A DNA stretch of 64,000 bases from Streptococcus pneumoniae (lineage in GTDB: Bacteria > Bacillota > Bacilli > Lactobacillales > Streptococcaceae): positions 62,001 to 126,000 of the forward strand of contig NZ_CRPU01000003.1 in the NCBI RefSeq assembly GCF_001096185.1, given 5' to 3'. The notes beneath the pieces were generated by a model that worked only from the letters and a program-made list of their open reading frames with translations, searched no databases and was not told where the DNA came from. Shown here one piece after another: positions 37,333 through 45,243 of this stretch (positions within the stretch are counted from its first letter, which is position 1; each line of letters starts with the position of its first letter). Both the position numbers and the translations under genes were made by a program.

Positions 37333-38793
37333 CTAGTTCTCCTTTCTCTTAATGACGTTGATGTGATTGACCTCAGGATCTTCCGTCCCTTGGAGGGAGC
37401 AACCACGTTCCTTGGCAAATTGGATATAGTCTACAATTTCACGTGTAATGCGTTCACCAGGAGCCAAGATAGGAATCCCTGGAGGATAACACATGACAAA
37501 TTCCCCACAGACTTGTCCAACAGATTCGTCTAAAGACAAACTTTTTCTCTCTGAATAGAAAGCTTCCTGAGGAGATAAAACCAACTCGGGCTGAATATAT
37601 TCTCCAGCTATCAAGTCCTTCCCATCTCGTGAATAGAGTCTCTTGATATCTGCTAAAGCACCAACTAATCGTTCAATGTCTTGGATACGGTCACCGATTG
37701 AAATATAAGCCAAGATATTGCCAATATCACCAAACTCAATCTGAATGTCGTATTCGTCTCGCAAGAGGTCATAAACCTCGATACCTGTTAAGCCAATACC
37801 CTGAGTGTAAACTGACAGCTTGGTTACATCAAAATCACAGACCGACACACCATCTATTAACTCTTTTGAGTAGGCATAGTAACCACCGATAGCATTGATT
37901 TCACGACGAGCATACTCAGACATCTCAATGACTTTCTCAAAGGATTCTTTACCACGAAGAGCCAAGTTGCGACGCGAAATATCCAGACTAGCCATCAACA
38001 AATAAGAGGCGGATGTTGACTGGGTCAGGTTGATGATCTGACGTACGTATTCTGGATTCATCTGCTCCCCGATTAAAAGAAGCGAACTTTGGGTCAAACT
38101 CCCACCAGACTTATGCATAGAGACCGCCGCCATATCAGCTCCTGCATCCATAGCAGAAATTGGAAGTTTATCTGTAAAATGCAAATGCGCTCCGTGGGCT
38201 TCATCTACTAAAACCATCATACCAGCTTCATGAGCCATTTTTGTCAACCCCTTTAGGTCTGAACAGATTCCGTAGTAAGTAGGATTGTTAATCAAAATGG
38301 CCTTGGCATCTGGATGGTCCTTTATGACTTTGGCTACTCGGTCATTTTCAAGACCTAAAGCGATACCAATCTTAGGATCTACACTCATCTCGATATAGAT
38401 GGGAATAGCACCACATAGAACCAGCGCATTAATAGCAGATTTGTGGACATTTCGTGGCAGAATAATCTTATCTCCAGCCTTGCAGGTTGACAGAATCATA
38501 GTCTGTACCGATGAAGTTGTTCCACCAATCATGAGAAAGGCATGGGCTGCTCCAAAAGCATCCGCCGCCAGCTCCTCTGCATCTCGAATAATCGAAATAG
38601 GATGCCCTAAATTATCCAAGGGTTTCATCGAATTGACATCAATGCCTACACATTTTTCTCCTAACAGTTCGACAAGTTCTGGATTTCCCCGTCCACGCTT
38701 GTGACCTGGAACATCAAAGGGAACAATCCGTTTCTTGCGTAACTTCACCAAGGCCTCATAAATTGGGGCTTGGTTTTGATCTAACTCTTTCAA
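37333..38793 (-). CDS. speA: Arginine decarboxylase of the Orn/Lys/Arg (aspartate-aminotransferase-fold) type
   Basis: 486 residues. PLP-binding lysine in SMHKSGGSLTQ, cofactor aspartate in LVDEAHGAHLHF and the N-terminal FDVPGHKRGRGNPE signature. Older pneumococcal annotation calls it lysine decarboxylase (cad); with aguA and aguB downstream, arginine-to-agmatine conversion fits best. The start is a TTG at 38793 behind AAAGGAG at 6 nt; no ATG in frame competes. First gene of the six-gene polyamine operon, behind a long structured RNA with a terminator. Confidence 0.92.
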   Translation of the reverse strand: MKELDQNQAPIYEALVKLRKKRIVPFDVPGHKRGRGNPELVELLGEKCVGIDVNSMKPLDNLGHPISIIRDAEELAADAFGAAHAFLMIGGTTSSVQTMILSTCKAGDKIILPRNVHKSAINALVLCGAIPIYIEMSVDPKIGIALGLENDRVAKVIKDHPDAKAILINNPTYYGICSDLKGLTKMAHEAGMMVLVDEAHGAHLHFTDKLPISAMDAGADMAAVSMHKSGGSLTQSSLLLIGEQMNPEYVRQIINLTQSTSASYLLMASLDISRRNLALRGKESFEKVIEMSEYARREINAIGGYYAYSKELIDGVSVCDFDVTKLSVYTQGIGLTGIEVYDLLRDEYDIQIEFGDIGNILAYISIGDRIQDIERLVGALADIKRLYSRDGKDLIAGEYIQPELVLSPQEAFYSERKSLSLDESVGQVCGEFVMCYPPGIPILAPGERITREIVDYIQFAKERGCSLQGTEDPEVNHINVIKRKEN

Positions 38794-38857
38794 GACATAC
38801 TCCTTTACCGTATTTTTAGCGCTTCAAGAAGACGAAGGCGACTAAAGGTTGACTCAT

Positions 38858-39186
38858 GAAAAAAGAGCAGGTTTTCACCTGCTCTGCAATCTTCTGACGT
38901 TTTTATGTTTGTTTCTGTTGAGTATGTCTGTTCCCGATGTTTCCTAACTCTCTAGTAGCAAATATTACGTACTTTATTGATCGTTTCACAAGATGACGTG
39001 TGCTTTCACCACACTAAAAATTTATGAATTAGGACAAGTGTCCTAACATCAACTTATAAAAGTAGGCTTTTAACCCTATCAATAATGTGGTTTTTCAACC
39101 ACGCTTCGGCATTCAACCCTGCCTGTCCGTAGGCATTTTTTACTCGGGTTTATATTTGCTAGAAAACATCATCTCATTTTCTAAGC
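38858..39186 (-). ncRNA. Structured RNA / attenuator leader upstream of the polyamine operon
   Basis: About 330 nt between a good promoter and a strong terminator (stem GAGCAGG / CCTGCTC at 38865-38884 plus T6). A long-range helix pairs 39152-39170 with 38936-38944 and 38956-38965 (19 pairs, one 11-nt bulge). Inside it lie local hairpins: 38998-39014, 39029-39046 (perfect 8 bp), 39057-39072, 39087-39102, 39121-39134 and an AACCC/GGGTT helix around the last. No ORF of note. It could be a stand-alone small RNA or a riboswitch-like leader of speA. I could not match it to T-box, lysine, M-box, tmRNA, RNase P or scRNA from memory; a 6S RNA or asd-motif identity is not excluded. Confidence 0.75.
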
Positions 39187-39192
39187 TTTATT

Positions 39193-39221
39193 ACTATATC
39201 ATGTTTTTAAGAACTTGTAAA
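39193..39221 (-). promoter_or_regulatory. Promoter of the structured RNA / polyamine operon
   Basis: Minus strand TTTACA (39216-39221), 17-bp spacer, TATAGT (39193-39198). Confidence 0.8.
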
Positions 39222-39455
39222 GCCTTTTACGAAAAAAATATAAAAAAGTTCGCAAAATATTTGGATTTTATTTGATTTAATACTAATTATTCTCTTGTAA
39301 ACGATTATAAAGTGAACAAAATATTTATCGTATTTAATTTAAAATTTTTTATGCTATTCTATACTCTTTACCTTCGGTATTTGATCTATCAGAGAAGCTG
39401 TCGACATTTTTATATCATTAAAATCGTGCAACTTTTTTCAGATACTTTTAAAAGA

Positions 39456-39484
39456 TTGATTTCCCTATATTTTTCCTTTATACT
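39456..39484 (+). promoter_or_regulatory. Promoter of the VIT-family gene
   Basis: TTGATT (39456-39461), 17-bp spacer, TATACT (39479-39484). The predicted transcript starts near 39491, which rules out translation from the upstream part of the open frame. The 230 bp between this and the divergent RNA promoter show nothing else. Confidence 0.8.
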
Positions 39485-39503
39485 GGATAAAAAGGAGAAT
39501 AGT

Positions 39504-40199
39504 ATGTCAGAAACAAATCACGAAATTGATTCAAATTTTGCAGGTCGTTTAAATATCCTACGTGCGGGTGTTCTTGGTGCCAATGATGGAATTATTTCCA
39601 TTGCTGGTGTGGTTATTGGGGTTGCCAGTGCTACGAGCAATATCTGGATTATCTTTTTATCAGGATTTGCGGCTATCTTAGCTGGTGCCTTTTCAATGGC
39701 TGGTGGAGAATATGTATCTGTTTCAACTCAAAAAGATACTGAGGAAGCAGCCGTTGCGCGTGAGAAACTCTTGCTAAATCAAGATATGGAACTAGCCAAA
39801 AAGTCCCTCTATGCTGCCTATATTCAAAATGGCGAGTGTGAAACATCAGCCCAACTTCTAACCAATAAAGCCTTTTTAAATAATCCGCTCAAGGCTTTGG
39901 TAGAGGAAAAATATGGGATTGAGTATGAAGAGTTTACCAATCCTTGGCATGCTGCCATCTCTAGCTTTATTTCCTTTTTCCTTGGTAGTTTGCCTCCAAT
40001 GCTGTCAGTGACCATATTCCCAAGTGATTACCGCATCCCTGCTACTGTCCTTATCGTCGGTGTAGCCCTTCTTCTCACTGGTTACACTAGTGCTAAACTT
40101 GGAAAAGCCCCAACCAAAACAGCTATGATTCGGAACCTTGCTATTGGCCTCTTGACCATGGGCGTTACTTTCCTGCTCGGACAACTTTTCAGTATTTAA
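39504..40199 (+). CDS. VIT1/CCC1-family Fe2+/Mn2+ transporter
   Basis: 231 residues from the ATG at 39504 (AAAAGGAG). The open frame extends 64 codons upstream but that part precedes the transcription start. Family motifs: LRAGVLGANDGIISIAGVVIGVA in the first helix and AGAFSMAGGEYVSVSTQKD after helix 2, then a cytosolic insertion (about 80-135) and three further helices. VIT/CCC1 proteins export or store iron or manganese; the metal here is unknown. The TAA stop overlaps the first base of a BOX element. Confidence 0.9.
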   Translation: MSETNHEIDSNFAGRLNILRAGVLGANDGIISIAGVVIGVASATSNIWIIFLSGFAAILAGAFSMAGGEYVSVSTQKDTEEAAVAREKLLLNQDMELAKKSLYAAYIQNGECETSAQLLTNKAFLNNPLKALVEEKYGIEYEEFTNPWHAAISSFISFFLGSLPPMLSVTIFPSDYRIPATVLIVGVALLLTGYTSAKLGKAPTKTAMIRNLAIGLLTMGVTFLLGQLFSI

Positions 40200-40438
40200 T
40201 ACTCTTCGAAAATCTCTTCAAACCACGTCAGCGTTGCCTTGCCGTGTATATGTTACTGACTTCGTCAGTTCTATCTGCAACCTCAAAACGGTGTTTTGAG
40301 CTGACTTCGTCAGTTCTATCTGCAACCTCAAAACGGTGTTTTGAGCTGACTTCGTCAGTCTTATCTACAACCTCAAAACTGTGTTTTGAGCAACCTGCGG
40401 CTAGCTTCCTAGTTTACTTTTTGATTTTCATTGAGTAT
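40199..40438 (+). repeat. BOX element with three boxB units
   Basis: Plus-strand order boxA (ACTCTTCGAAAATCTCTTC), three 45-bp boxB copies starting at 40256, 40301 and 40346 and each beginning CTGACTTCGTCAGT, then boxC ending GAGTATA. The first two boxB copies are identical over nearly all bases. A spurious 73-codon ORF runs through it. Confidence 0.95.
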
Positions 40439-40450
40439 AAAATACAAGAA

Positions 40451-40484
40451 ATACCTCGATTTTGAAGTCGAGGTATCTTTTTTT
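40451..40484 (+). terminator. Terminator between convergent genes
   Basis: Perfect 9-bp stem ATACCTCGA / TCGAGGTAT with a T-rich tail. It serves the VIT gene and, read the other way, sits at the end of the BceB-like gene. Confidence 0.88.
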
Positions 40485-42471
40485 ACATTTGCACAATCTT
40501 GCGATAACTTCTTGAAGTAATCATGAAAATCAGCACATAAGCGATAAGGAAGATAGCGCAGATAGACAAGGTCACGATCAACATCATAGTCGTATCCAGT
40601 ACACCAATCACTTTTAGAATCAGACTAAGCATATGGTAGGCAAAGGCTAGATGTAGGAAGGCAAAGAGCAAAGGAAGGAAGAAAACAGTTAAAACCTGTT
40701 TGTTGATGGTTTGCTTGATTTGCTTTTGATCTAAACCGACTTTCTGCAAGATAATAAAGCGTTCACGGTCTTCATAGCCTTCAGAAATTTGTTTATAGTA
40801 GATGACCAGAACGGTTCCGATCATAAAGATAATGGATAGGAAAATACCGATAAAGAAGACACCACCAAAGAGGGCACTCATCTGAGCACTAGCATCTGAT
40901 AAATTACTACCATAAACATAGCTACCTTCCGTGTTTAATTGAGCATTAAACTGATTGAGGTATTTATCATACTCGTCAGCGACCTTGAGTTGTTCTTCTT
41001 CGCTGGCATTTACATTCATGCCACCGTAAAACTGATTATAGATAGCCGAATCTGGGAATTGATCCAAAAAGGCTTGTAAATCAGGTACAACAAGATAATT
41101 GTAATCAGCAGTCAAAATATTAAACTGATTTGGGACATGGTTGACAATAAAATCTTTATTAAATTCTTCTTTTACAGAAAATTGATAATCATTCAGAGTT
41201 AAAGTTTTCTGTTCTTTAACTCCCTCATTCTTTGCAAAGAGTCCGACCTCATTTCCTGATAGAGACAGTTTTTGACCAGTCATATTTTCATAATCTTTTT
41301 GGTCAAATACCATGAAAACTGTTGTGGGTTGGACACGATTTTGTCCTTTTTCAAAAAGGGTTAACTTATTTCCTTCTTGGTTCGCAACACCGAAGTAAGT
41401 ATAACGAAACACTTCTTTTTCTTTAATCTTATAACCTTTGTCACTTGCAAACTGGCTCAAGAGTTTGTCCAAGTCTTCTTTTTCAACATTTTGCCCTGAA
41501 ACTCCAAAATCATGAGGATTTAGAACTTTTTTAAAGGATTCTGCGGAATTGAAAATGCTTGTCGCTGCTGACATGGTTACCAAAACCATTGTTGACAAGA
41601 TAGCGATGGTTGCTAGCCCAACTGCATTTTTCTTCATACGGAAAATCAAGTTAGACACTGAGATAAGGTTATTTGGTTGGTAATAGTATTTCTTGTTTTT
41701 CTTTAAGATTTGAAGGAAAACGGTAATTCCTGCATTAAACAAGAGATAAGTACCAAAGATAACCAGTAAAACAGCTATGAAGAAGGTTGTTAAGGCTGTA
41801 AGAGGATCTTTTACCGTAAGGGCAAGATAGTAACCAATCCCTAAACTAATGGAACCAAGAATCGTTTGGAGAGGAAGGAAGCGACCTTTTTTCTCACCGC
41901 TAGCTTTCTCACGCGAGAGCTGGAGGGCATTCATACGGGCGATTCGAAGGGCATTCAGGAACATGAGGCCTAGGAAAATCAAACCGAATACAAGAAGTAC
42001 TGCAATGACAACTTTCATCTGGAAGGTAGCGACCAGTTCAACCTTCAATTTCATCAGTTTGAGCAAGAAAGCAAAAATCAACTTGTCAAACAAGGCTCCA
42101 ATACCGATACCTGCTCCAACAGTTAGAATTCCAAATAGCACCAACTCCTTAAAGGTCATACTGATCAGGTGGCGTTTCTCCAAGCCCAGCATGCCATAAA
42201 TTCCCAGTTCCTTGGAACGGTTTTTCATAACAAAACTATTGGCATAGAGGACGATAATGGCTGACGCAAGGGTGACGACAAACATACCAAATCCAAGTGT
42301 AGCTTGAATGGTTGTCCCTCCACGAATTTCCGCAATCTTAGGATTAAAGGTTAGAGAGTAAAAGAGATAGGTGACGGTGACTGCCAAGAGAACAGCCAGC
42401 GCAAAAGGATAGTAGAGTTTGCGGTTTTTAATCAAGTTCGATACCGCTAACTTATTGGTTAATCGAAACAT
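40483..42471 (-). CDS. BceB-type ABC permease (antimicrobial peptide resistance)
   Basis: 662 residues, ten predicted membrane helices with FtsX-like cores and a large extracytoplasmic domain (about residues 310-525) between helices 7 and 8, the Bce-family hallmark. Pneumococcal orthologues (SP_0912, from memory) contribute to bacitracin, nisin and lincomycin resistance. It starts 1 nt after the ATPase gene stop and ends at the bidirectional terminator. No cognate kinase lies next to it; in pneumococcus the controlling two-component system is elsewhere. Confidence 0.92.
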   Translation of the reverse strand: MFRLTNKLAVSNLIKNRKLYYPFALAVLLAVTVTYLFYSLTFNPKIAEIRGGTTIQATLGFGMFVVTLASAIIVLYANSFVMKNRSKELGIYGMLGLEKRHLISMTFKELVLFGILTVGAGIGIGALFDKLIFAFLLKLMKLKVELVATFQMKVVIAVLLVFGLIFLGLMFLNALRIARMNALQLSREKASGEKKGRFLPLQTILGSISLGIGYYLALTVKDPLTALTTFFIAVLLVIFGTYLLFNAGITVFLQILKKNKKYYYQPNNLISVSNLIFRMKKNAVGLATIAILSTMVLVTMSAATSIFNSAESFKKVLNPHDFGVSGQNVEKEDLDKLLSQFASDKGYKIKEKEVFRYTYFGVANQEGNKLTLFEKGQNRVQPTTVFMVFDQKDYENMTGQKLSLSGNEVGLFAKNEGVKEQKTLTLNDYQFSVKEEFNKDFIVNHVPNQFNILTADYNYLVVPDLQAFLDQFPDSAIYNQFYGGMNVNASEEEQLKVADEYDKYLNQFNAQLNTEGSYVYGSNLSDASAQMSALFGGVFFIGIFLSIIFMIGTVLVIYYKQISEGYEDRERFIILQKVGLDQKQIKQTINKQVLTVFFLPLLFAFLHLAFAYHMLSLILKVIGVLDTTMMLIVTLSICAIFLIAYVLIFMITSRSYRKIVQM

Positions 42472-42472
42472 A

Positions 42473-43231
42473 CTAATTCACCTCGCTTGCCATGACAGTC
42501 AAGGTATCAGAGATTTCTTGGAACATCTGACGTTCTGTCTTATCTCCACGGTAGATTTGGTTGTAAAGAATGCCGTCTTTGATAAAGAGTACACGTTTAG
42601 CCCTGCTAGCTGCTGCTGTTGAGTGGGTTACCATGAGAATGGTTTGGCCACGCTCATTGATTTCATCAAAGACATCAAGAAGAGCTGCAGATGACTTGGA
42701 ATCAAGGGCTCCTGTTGGCTCATCCGCAAGGAGAATTTCAGGTTCTGTGATGATGGCGCGTGCTACTGCTACACGCTGTTTCTGCCCACCAGAAATCTCG
42801 TAAGGGTACTTCTCTTGCAATTGGTTGATTCCCAGATTCTCAGCTGTCACCACCAATTTCTTCATCATCTCCGTAATAGGTTTTCTTGACAAGACAAGGG
42901 GAAGCAAGATATTGTCCTTAACAGACAGAGTATCTAGCAAGTTAAAGTCTTGGAAGACAAAGCCTAATTTTTCACGACGGAAGCTAGAGGCCTGTGAATT
43001 TTTAATGGTTGCTGTGTCTGTTCCATTCAGGTAAACCTGACCACGACTTGGTTTATCCAGCATAGCTAGAATATTGAGAAGAGTTGATTTACCAGAACCA
43101 GACTCACCCATGATGGCAACGTAGTCACCCTTTTCGACGGTAAAGTGAATATCCTTGAGGGCCTCTACTTGGTTGCCCTGAAAACGAGTTTTATAAATTT
43201 TTTGAACGTGTTTTACATCTAAAAGTGTCAT
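42473..43231 (-). CDS. BceA-type ABC ATPase
   Basis: 252 residues from the ATG at 43231 behind AAGGAG; the frame stays open 19 codons upstream but that region is the end of a small ORF. Walker [13 protein letters not shown], signature [15 protein letters not shown], Walker [17 protein letters not shown]-loop VTHSTAAAS. MacB/LolD-like ATPase driving the BceB permease that frees lipid II-cycle intermediates from bacitracin-type peptides. Confidence 0.94.
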   Translation of the reverse strand: MTLLDVKHVQKIYKTRFQGNQVEALKDIHFTVEKGDYVAIMGESGSGKSTLLNILAMLDKPSRGQVYLNGTDTATIKNSQASSFRREKLGFVFQDFNLLDTLSVKDNILLPLVLSRKPITEMMKKLVVTAENLGINQLQEKYPYEISGGQKQRVAVARAIITEPEILLADEPTGALDSKSSAALLDVFDEINERGQTILMVTHSTAAASRAKRVLFIKDGILYNQIYRGDKTERQMFQEISDTLTVMASEVN

Positions 43232-43245
43232 GAGAATCTCCTTTC

Positions 43246-43356
43246 TTAATATCCCATCAAATGAAATGTTTCTTGCATCATAGCGCATCCAAGTTGAACA
43301 CGCTCGATTTCTTTGTGACTTGGTTTTCTAGTTTTCTTCTGTAAGATTTGTTTCAT
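43246..43356 (-). CDS. 36-codon small ORF heading the BceAB-like operon
   Basis: ATG at 43356 has a strong AAAGGAG 7 nt upstream. The peptide is basic at first (MKQILQKKTRKPSHKEIERV) and ends with a Met/hydrophobic stretch (CAMMQETFHLMGY). Its TAA is 14 nt before the ATPase ATG and just upstream of that gene's ribosome site, so translation may be coupled. No family recognised. It may be a leader peptide or a small accessory protein; short length means coding status is unproven. Confidence 0.6.
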   Translation of the reverse strand: MKQILQKKTRKPSHKEIERVQLGCAMMQETFHLMGY

Positions 43357-43385
43357 GATGTTACTCCTTTGTTCTTTATGAGTCT

Positions 43386-43461
43386 AGTTTACATCAAAAA
43401 AAGACCGCTTGCCATAACCTAACCTTACAAAAGAGACTTTAATCTTACATTTTTGTAAGAT
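43386..43461 (-). promoter_or_regulatory. Regulated promoter and palindromic operator of the BceAB-like operon
   Basis: A perfect palindrome ATCTTACA-N4-TGTAAGAT (43442-43461) and a half-site TGTAAGG (43423-43429) lie upstream of TAAACT (-10, 43386-43391), which has no good -35. The layout is like a response-regulator-dependent Bce promoter. Confidence 0.65.
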
Positions 43462-43507
43462 TGGGGGAATGTAGATATTTTATTAGAAATATTTTACTAT
43501 AAAAAGA

Positions 43508-43541
43508 AGGCAAGAAGAAAACCCTTGCAGATACAAGGGTT
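43508..43541 (-). terminator. Terminator-like hairpin after the two-gene module
   Basis: Perfect stem AACCCTTG / CAAGGGTT with a 6-nt loop and TTTTCTTCTT on the minus strand. It could end either the module or the ancestral PspC-gene transcript. Confidence 0.65.
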
Positions 43542-43598
43542 CAAAAATTTTAAAATAGATTAGTCGAATTCATAGACTAACAGTAAAATAACTGTTTC

Positions 43599-43653
43599 TA
43601 CCTCACCAAAACCAGCCTTCATTATCGTCAATAGCTTGGGCTTCTTTGCGTTT
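43599..43653 (-). repeat. 55-bp direct repeat, left copy (duplicate of PspC-gene 3' end)
   Basis: Identical to 46088-46142 except one base (43633 A versus 46122 G). The right copy is the last codons and stop of the PspC-domain gene; the left copy is the same sequence without the rest of the gene. Together they bracket the 2.4-kb module. Confidence 0.92.
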
Positions 43654-43731
43654 CTATTTTAGCATTTAATAGTTATTGACTGATCTAACTAAAAAAAATA
43701 ATTTCGGATAGAAATAAATTATCTTATATAA

Positions 43732-45240
43732 TTATAAATATCCTACACAATTTACACCTATAACTCCTCTTCTTAGGAATATCGTATGAAGTTTCTCATA
43801 CTCAAATTGTTCATATTCAAATCGCTTGTATTCAAACTTCTCATATTCAAACGGTTCGTATTCAAACTTTTCATATTCAAAAACTTCAATTCCTATTTCT
43901 TTTAATACTTCTTCTGGCAACTCGTAATTTTGATCCACTAAACCAAATAGAGTAAATCCTGAATCGACACAAAATGATAGTACTGGATTATATATTGAAG
44001 AGTAAATTACAGAACCAGCTATCGATCCTACAAAACTACCAATCATGTATCCTAGTACAGGAATTTCAATCAGAGATTGGCTCACAGAGCCCATTGATAA
44101 AGCACAAGTTGTCACAAACATTTCTTTTATTAATTCATTAACCATCTCAGCTCTACTCATGTTGCCAGTAGTGACTTGATACGAATTTTTCATTGAATTC
44201 ATCACTAATACAGTCACTGTACCAACTACTGATGGATCAATAGATTTCATTGCACTACCACATAGCCCTGCCTTACAACTTGCTGTAATCGCTGCTGAAA
44301 CTGTACCTCTTACAAATCCTTCGCCTGCACCTGTAATAGCCGCAAATCCTATCTTTTTGAATTGACATTCTTCAATTTCTCCATTTTTAATTAGATAAGC
44401 TATGGCATTCAATACTTCAGGAGCAACTCTTAATGCCATTGATATGGTTGCTGCAGTTAAGCCAGCTTTATACGCATGTCTTAAGATATTGGTATACTTA
44501 ATCAATTCTTCAGTTGTTAAGTGTAAATCCTTAGAATTTACTCCACCCTCTTTAGACAATTTTGCAAGTTCACGTGCTTCCTGTTCCGACAAAGCAATCG
44601 ATTCATTCCCCTTATTATCTTTAACTTTATCACTCAGTAATTTTAGAGTTTCTTCATAGCGATGAACTTGCTCCGGTCGCTTTACAGCTTCTTCTCTTAT
44701 TTTTCGCTCTAAAAACATAGTAGCTTCTTTTAGCTGATCTGATGGAATTACTCTATACTGTCCTTTATAAACTGGATCACTCAAAATTGTATCTGCTGAG
44801 TATCCTCTCTTCTCTAAATATAAATCTAAACTATCTTTTCCACCTTGAGACTTATATTCGCTAAAACGTTGAAAAATGCTCTTAGCTTGTTGTTCTGCAC
44901 TGGATGCTCCATTTTTATAATATTTTAAACCAAATTCAGCATCGAAGTTTATTCCTGTAATATCAGCAGAGCCAAAGTCATGGCTACGATCAACTTGTAC
45001 CCTGTTTTTTGAAGAATTAATAGCTGCATTAATATTAAAAGTCCCAGCATGCCAAAACTCAGCAACATCTCCCTTTAGTGTATCTATACGTGCACCATTA
45101 TATTCAAATTCATTTAGATTATTCACCAACTTCTTTATCTCTGATTCTACAGAGTCTAAATAATGTACACCAGCAGTATGTCCTGCAAAATTACCTGCGT
45201 GCTTTTGAAAGAATTCGTATCCTTCTCTAAAGCTTTCCAT
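43732..45240 (-). CDS. Unknown 502-residue membrane protein with C-terminal FEYEx repeats
   Basis: Not recognised. Visible parts: a soluble N-terminal region (1-120) with EYNGARIDTLKGDVAEFWHA and VDRSHDFGSADI; a charged helical region (120-250); glycine/alanine-rich hydrophobic stretches at about 260-285, 297-350 and 395-415 (ITGAGEGFVRGTVSAAITA, GSFVGSIAGSVIY) that look membrane-inserting; six tandem FEYxx pentapeptides at 454-483; and a short hydrophobic tail. No signal peptide. GGAGGG gives a good ribosome site and the start lies 3 nt after the upstream stop, so the two genes are one unit. AT-rich against its neighbours. A pore-forming effector, toxin or defence protein are possibilities, none proven. 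Confidence 0.8.
   Translation of the reverse strand: MESFREGYEFFQKHAGNFAGHTAGVHYLDSVESEIKKLVNNLNEFEYNGARIDTLKGDVAEFWHAGTFNINAAINSSKNRVQVDRSHDFGSADITGINFDAEFGLKYYKNGASSAEQQAKSIFQRFSEYKSQGGKDSLDLYLEKRGYSADTILSDPVYKGQYRVIPSDQLKEATMFLERKIREEAVKRPEQVHRYEETLKLLSDKVKDNKGNESIALSEQEARELAKLSKEGGVNSKDLHLTTEELIKYTNILRHAYKAGLTAATISMALRVAPEVLNAIAYLIKNGEIEECQFKKIGFAAITGAGEGFVRGTVSAAITASCKAGLCGSAMKSIDPSVVGTVTVLVMNSMKNSYQVTTGNMSRAEMVNELIKEMFVTTCALSMGSVSQSLIEIPVLGYMIGSFVGSIAGSVIYSSIYNPVLSFCVDSGFTLFGLVDQNYELPEEVLKEIGIEVFEYEKFEYEPFEYEKFEYKRFEYEQFEYEKLHTIFLRRGVIGVNCVGYL
43792..43881 (-). repeat. In-frame 15-bp tandem repeat (six FEYxx units)
   Basis: Six 15-bp units within the 502-residue ORF encode FEYEK, FEYEP, FEYEK, FEYKR, FEYEQ and FEYEK. 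DNA units differ at up to five positions while the FEY core is kept. Confidence 0.92.
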
Positions 45241-45243
45241 TCA

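Noticed and set aside
38858-39186. Structured RNA as T-box, lysine, M-box, tmRNA, RNase P or scRNA
   Set aside because: Diagnostic conserved strings of those families (for example GGGTGGNACCGCG or the tmRNA/RNase P cores) were not found; identity left open.
39312-39503. 64-codon N-terminal extension of the VIT-family protein
   Set aside because: A good promoter (39456-39484) and ribosome site place the start at 39504; the upstream part precedes transcription and is not conserved-looking.
40244-40465. 73-codon ORF on the plus strand
   Set aside because: It is a translation of the BOX element's boxB repeats; no ribosome site.
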